From Agriotes lineatus (Eukaryota; Arthropoda; Insecta; Coleoptera; Elateridae), in NCBI GenBank assembly GCA_940337035.1, contig CALNHX010003581.1, positions 1 through 64,000 of the forward strand: a DNA stretch of 64,000 nucleotides. Direction: 5' to 3'. Positions 58,717 through 64,000 of the stretch are shown here, piece by piece. The notes beneath the pieces are model-generated. The model was given only the letters and a program-made list of their open reading frames with translations. It searched no databases and was not told where the DNA came from. The position numbers were made by a program, and so were the translations under genes. Position 1 is the first letter of the stretch. Each line of letters starts with the position of its first letter.

Positions 58717-59319
58717 CGTATATAGTACATATTTTGTTGTTTGAATTATGAAAAAGAAGAAAAATTATTAATTCTGTTATAATTCACTTTATGAATTCAA
58801 TAATATTAATTTCTCTTACTTAAACTGAGTCTGAGAAGGAACGTTTCCAGGAAATGTTAAATGATAATAATGAATAGGAGTATGAAAATGGGTGAATACT
58901 TATTGAACCGAATATACTTGTAACAGTCATCGGCATTCCTGCGAAGGAAGAAACCTTAAAATAGGTACAGTTTAGAAAAAGAGTTGATGCGAATAATGTT
59001 TTCAATCTGTGAGGAAAAAATCTCTTCCATAGTTGTTATTGTATTCTGTTGTCTTGACTTTTTCATTTTTTACATGGTATAAATGTTTCTTTTTCGACAT
59101 ATCTTCGATACCTATGGTTAATACAACTTTGTTACGGAGTTCTCCACGAACCGCGCTCTAATACGGACGTGTGGAGTAAATTATCGTGCTTAACCTTACC
59201 TGTGAGCAATGTTACTTTATATTGTGCGCATTTGGAATATAATTCCCAGCTGTGAAGCCGCAAAACTTCCTCAAGCAGTAGCGGGAGACTACTGGTTGTC
59301 CCTAAAATTAATTATAAAA

Positions 59320-62010
59320 ACAGCTTAACAATGAATACCCCACTGGCTGCACCAAAGCTAATCTATCAAAGCTCCAAAACCATTCCTATGGAGATTAACG
59401 ACTCTCACTGAACAAGTAACTAGCGAACACTGACCTCGTCTGATAATACCGTAAATAAGAAATATCTATTCCAAACAGACAAACTTATTGCAGCTGACAA
59501 ATACTAAATATGTACTCGATAAAAACGCCCGAGAATCGACTGTAAATAACACAAACAGTACGGATATAGTAACTAATCCTATAAATGTTGCAACTAACAA
59601 TCAATATATACCTCCGATAACCCTACACAACGCTCGAAATTATAAAGCATTGATAAGTGATATTAAACAAGTGAAATAAAACAGCAATTTCAGTGTAATT
59701 AACAAACGAAAACATCTGAGAATAAACTTAAAAGATATAAAAAACTATAGGTTATTAACAAAATATCATGACAGCGATAAAAACATCCGATATCATACTT
59801 ATCGAAACCCAGATAAACCTACTGAGTCTGTAATAATAAGAGGCTTGCCCACATAAATAACGGATAAAGAAATTGAAGAGGAGTTGAAGAAAAGTAACAT
59901 ATCTGTAATTAAGGTTACTCGATTATTAAACAAGGATAAAAAACAATGCCACTATGTGAAGTAGAAATAAACAAAGATCAACAATACAACGACTACTTCA
60001 AAATAGACAACCTGCTGTATTGCATTGTTAAAATTGAACCAAGACGTAAATCAAGAGACACACCGCAGTGCGCTCGATGTCAACTAATGTTTCAAATGTC
60101 TGGAAATGCACCTCTACTCAGATTGCACAAAAAACCGTGAATAAAATCCACAATGCTTCAACTATCAAGGCAACCACCCAGAAAATTACAGAGGATGTGA
60201 GTACATTAAAAAATTTCATCAAACCATAGTTCGTAAAACAAATCAACTAATATTTAACAATAGTACATATCAAAACAATACAAGCTAGAGATTTTCCACA
60301 ACTTTTAATACAGCACAAATAAACACTAGTTACCGAGACATCACAGCTAACAGAATGAGCGCAAATAACGTGGAAGCAGCTCCACAGACTAACATAGTTT
60401 CACTACTGCTACAAGCCCTCTTAGTTATTATCAGTCCATACATGGATCAGATTAAATCTTTCATATGAAACCTAATCCCATCCTTATTTAACAATGGCTC
60501 TAAGAAATAATCAGCATCAAGGTGTACAAGGCCTAGTTATCACAAATTGGAACGCCAATGGATTGCTCGCTCAAAGGACACTAGTTAGTAATGCAGTTTT
60601 AAATAAGACATAAAATAGACGTCATGTGTATAACTGAAACTCACTTAAACAACAACACAAAAATACGCTTCACTGGATATAACATGCATCGCAAAGATCG
60701 CAATACCATCGGGAGGAGTAGCAATTATAGCTAGGAGAAACCTATCAGCCTAACCAGTTGAAATAACACAACTACAAAATTGAGAAGCAGTAAAAATCAA
60801 CCCAGAATTGAAAGACTATAATTATATCTGGCGTTTACAAGCAACCAAACCGACAAATACTTGAAGAAGATATATCTGCCTTGTTTAACACAAATAGACC
60901 TACTATAGCCGTTGGAGATTTTAACTGCAAAAATACACTCTGGGGATGTAGAAAAGCTAACCCTAATGGAACAAAGCTGTACTGCTACCTAAGTAAACAT
61001 GCCATTCAAATCTCAGCACCGAATGAATTCACTTATTTCCTGCTAGAAACGATCATCAGCCAGACATTTTCGATATAGTTCTGAAGAAGAAAATTAAATA
61101 CCCCCATATACCAGACGACCTTAACTGAATTGGATTGAGATCATTTGCCCGTAATAGTTACATTTGACCGCTCAGCTGAACATACGGAACAATACCCACG
61201 ACTTATAAATGGTAAAGTTGATTGGCCACTATTCTGGGACCACCTAAGCATAACTTTGCACTGCCCTACGACTCTAGCCACAAAAAATGACATTGACACT
61301 GCAATCAACACTTTGAATAAATTAATTGCACAATCTATACAAATTTCAACAACGGTTCAACGCCGAAGGCGAAGTTTAGATTGTCTATCTCCACCGCAAC
61401 GAATATTAAACTTAAAATAAAACAAAACCATGCTCTAAAAAACCTGGCAAGTAACTAGACATCCAGCTATTAGGCAACAACTAAACAAGATTATTAGGGT
61501 AGTACGGCAAGAGCTAGAACAAAATTGTATCAGTTCCTATAAAAATACATCGAGGAACTGGAACCACGAGACTCTTATATCTCGCATATGAAGTTAAATC
61601 TCGGTAAATGTGAAGCGAAGATATTCACGTTACGTCGACCAAACACTCCGGCAAACATAGTGATCGATGCCTGCGAAATACCATGGAATCCCTCAGACAG
61701 TGCAGTAAGATACTTGGGCGTACTCCTAGACAGGAGGCTAACATGGGGTATAAAGGTTGAACGAGACACGCGCAAGATATTCAATGGTGTGCCCAATAAT
61801 GAACAGACATTCTTCACTAAAGCATGAATGTGGAATCCTAAGATACACGGCAATTATAAGACCTATACTTATGTACGCATGCACTATATGAGGAACAGCA
61901 TAAAAAATTCACCTAAATAAAGTTCAGCGATTTCAAAATAAAGTGTTACGTACAATACTAAACGCACCATGGTACATAAGAACTACCTAAATACACCTTG
62001 AAACAGGGCT
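59320..62010 (+). pseudogene. degraded jockey-like LINE with large RT deletion
   Basis: In order on the + strand: an ORF1/Gag-like part (TNPINVATNNQYIPPITLHN near 59,570, VIIRGLPT near 59,830, CARCQ near 60,070). Next comes an endonuclease start, VQGLVITNWNANGLLAQRTL, near 60,520. Endonuclease parts follow: FNTNRPTIAVGDFNCKNTLW near 60,885 and LPVIVTFD near 61,145. The text then jumps to the end of an RT, MKLNLGKCEAKIFTLRRPNT and AVRYLGVLLDRRLTWG near 61,590-61,745. Most of the RT, including the active site, is deleted. Many stops and frameshifts. Confidence 0.75.
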
Positions 62011-62014
62011 CCAA

Positions 62015-63066
62015 TGTAATGCTACCTGGTTATTTTTTATTTGATCTGTAGCATTAATGAATTGTGCCCTTATGAATGGTAGCTTCTGACTGGGCCTAGG
62101 TTCGATTTATTTATAACTTGACTGATTCAAAGCACAACAAATAACAGAAAATACATTTATTCAATACTGTACATTTGGTAAAATAAATAAATCATATGCA
62201 TAATTATGTATAACGACAATTTATTTTTTTTGACGCAAATTCTCGAGTTGGTCCTGGAGAGATAGGCAACTTTAATTGTCTGAAAGTAGGGCCGGGGTCC
62301 GCCCTATGTGCGGTTGCTGGAACGAACGGTGAACTCGAGCGAGTGTTGGTAGAACTGGAACGCGATAAACTAATTAATGGCAGCTAGAAATATTGTAAAT
62401 AAGCGGAATAATTTTGGTTCGTTTTAATTAAAGAGGAATTGATTGAGGCTATGATCTCATTACCATACGCATGTTATCCGTGCACGTGGGCGTCCTTGTG
62501 ATAAACGACGGTGATAACTTGACCTAGTGAGGGAGGGGGGGGAGAGGCGAATTCCTGTGCGACCTTATCATATGCCGAGCGCGTGTCGAGCTGAACCTCC
62601 AAGATGGGAAAACAGGTTTCCATAGTGTAAGTACGTGGTTTTCTCACGTCGGGTGCCGTGGAATTCTGGACGAGTTTTGGGGCCTAAAAAGCCACACTCG
62701 GAAAGATTTAACAATAAAGCACTCAGATGTGCGTAAGTTTAATTAAGACTTTATTTGGGCTTTAGCGCTTTGAACGAATTTGAAATATTGCACTCAAAAA
62801 TGGTAAATAATTCAAGTTAATTTATTCCGTTACCCAGTCAAAATTATTTTAATTTAACGGTCAGGAGTTGCCTCGAGAATAGTAAATTGTTCAAGTTAAT
62901 TTATTTCGTTACTGTTGTATCTCACAATGTTTTTAATTCGATATGGTTTGTAGTTTTTTATTAATTATTCAAAAATAGAATTCACATTTGACAATCAGAA
63001 TAAAATAATGTCAGAAACAAGAAACTAGTAATTAAAAAACATGACTGGGTGTATTTAAACCTAACA
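62015..63066 (-). repeat. probable 3' LTR of a second gypsy-type element
   Basis: On the minus strand it starts TGTTAGGTTTAAATACACCC right after a purine run (GGGAAGAAA) that follows the integrase stop, and can end at TAGCATTACA (62,015), giving TGT..ACA ends and about 1.05 kb. Non-coding, with a GC-richer block at 62,260-62,690. Inserted into the jockey-like LINE. Confidence 0.5.
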
Positions 63067-63075
63067 TTTCTTCCC

Positions 63076-64000
63076 TTACGAGGTTGAGAAGATGTCCCTT
63101 GGTTTTTTCTGCCTGAGCGATCTGCGTGACGTCGCTGGTGATGTACGAATGGGAATAATGTATCTGTTGGTATCCTGTGATTGTTCCACTGGCGATGTTG
63201 GTGGAGTTACTGCTGTAGGGCGGTCTACATTTGGATGTTCCACCGGCGATGTTGAGTTCTGAACTATCGGTAGTGTTGCTGTAATAGGGGTGAGAGATGT
63301 TGCCGCCGTAGGGGTAAGAGATGGTGCTGCCGTAGAGGAGAGAGGTTGGGTATAAGCACTCCGAGAATGGTCTTCTTCTTCTGATTCTTGCTTCCTCAGC
63401 GGCTGTTCGTTTCCGCTTCTTCGTATTTGATCAATGTGTCGCTTATATCGTTTTCCCAGGTACTCAATTTCGTAGTGGAGAACCCTTATGCGAGCAAGGA
63501 TGGTTCCGAGAACCCATTTGTCCATGCGAGGATTACCTGACATAAAGAACACTGATTGATCTGATTGGAACGTGCGAAACGTTGGCTGGAATGTAACATA
63601 TTGTTTTTCAGTCATCCTGGTATATAAATCCTCCAGTCTGACGAGGTCGAATCGTGTAAGGAGTGAGCGTCCCAGGAAAAGTTGAGACGGTGACTGATTC
63701 GTGGTCGAGTGCGGTGCTTTTCTGTACTGTCGAAGAAATTTATTCAGATTCTGTTGCAGAGAACTTCTTGCTGTTCCCATGGCTTTCATGGCATCCTTCA
63801 CAGTTTGAACGCTGCGTTCGGCTTGACCATTGGTTGATGGATGGTACGGGGCTATTAGCTTATAGAATTTGACACCCACTGCCTATAGGAAGGCCTTGAA
63901 TTCGACGGAGGTGAAATTGGTGCCGTTATCCGAGACCACATAAGCAGCAAGCAGTTTGTCTAAAATAGACATGGTGGCACTAGCCGTCATTGTGTTGGTA
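63076..64000 (-). pseudogene. integrase C-terminal half of a gypsy-type element, one stop, runs off window
   Basis: Minus strand: the window edge reads YVVSDNGTNFTSVEFKAFL with the second catalytic Asp, then a TAG at 63,883-63,885, then VGVKFYKLIAPYHPSTNGQA and ERSVQTVKDAMKAM with the catalytic Glu. It continues through the C-terminal beta-barrel region (VFFMSGNPRMDKWVLGTILA) to a Pro/Thr/Ser-rich tail with loosely repeated SLTP.TA segments and a stop at 63,076. The 267-residue frame has no true start (GTG); it is the tail of a longer Pol. K02A2.6-like gypsy style. Confidence 0.85.

Larger units (their letters stand above)
54085..59040 (+). repeat. inverted duplication, arm B
   Basis: Reverse-complement partner of 43,690-48,880. 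The outer edge fades near 59,040 (TCTCTTCCATAGTTG against CAACAAATATGGAAGAGA in arm A). The inner edge is near 54,085-54,125. It carries the second intact GH31 gene and the shared tRNA-derived SINE. Confidence 0.9.

Overview
The window is insect genomic DNA: AT-rich, intron-containing and crowded with transposon remains. It is plausibly from a beetle, but that is only a guess. The best taxonomic anchor is the split paired domain of an eyeless/Pax6 gene. Host genes are few. They are two paired-domain exons of eyeless on the + strand (12,801-12,966 and 23,236-23,416) and two complete 12-exon copies of a secreted glycoside hydrolase family 31 gene of the myogenesis-regulating-glycosidase (MYORG) type. 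Almost everything else I can name is mobile DNA at various stages of decay.

Layout. 1-5,500: 3' part of a Ty3/gypsy retrotransposon with open gag and pol frames and a long GC-rich 3' LTR. 5,500-12,800: AT-rich DNA with hairpins, a foldback MITE, a Tc1-type remnant, a tRNA-derived SINE and a 535-bp inverted-repeat element. 12,801-23,416: the two eyeless exons and the 10.3-kb intron between them, which holds two LINE relics, a transposase relic, a hAT-like remnant and a block dense in homeodomain-type sites. 23,417-43,660: no further eyeless exon seen; MITEs, a 5'-truncated LINE with an intact RT frame (28,734-30,650), a MITE carrying a DUF4817 helix-turn-helix, a candidate regulatory block with an X-box and octamer (35,640-36,120), and a decayed two-gene transposon (DDE transposase tail plus YqaJ nuclease, 37,276-39,760).

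43,690-59,040 is a large inverted duplication. Each arm of about 5 kb carries one intact GH31 gene, and the two genes face away from each other. By my reading the predicted 648-residue proteins differ at 10 positions. The spacer holds a Tc1 remnant, an array of about eleven ~155-bp tandem units, and, inserted in that array, a foldback-like element whose inverted ends are 14-bp minisatellites flanked by a 9-bp direct repeat. Foldback elements are known to cause rearrangements, so this element is a candidate factor in forming or maintaining the inverted duplication.

59,320-64,000: a degraded jockey-like LINE interrupted by the LTR of a second gypsy-type element, whose integrase tail (minus strand) runs off the window.

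The two GH31 genes share their TATA box, a tandem GATA site and their poly(A) signals, so they are probably co-expressed, for instance in midgut. If eyeless continues to the right, the whole GH31 duplication would be nested in an eyeless intron; this cannot be settled from the window.
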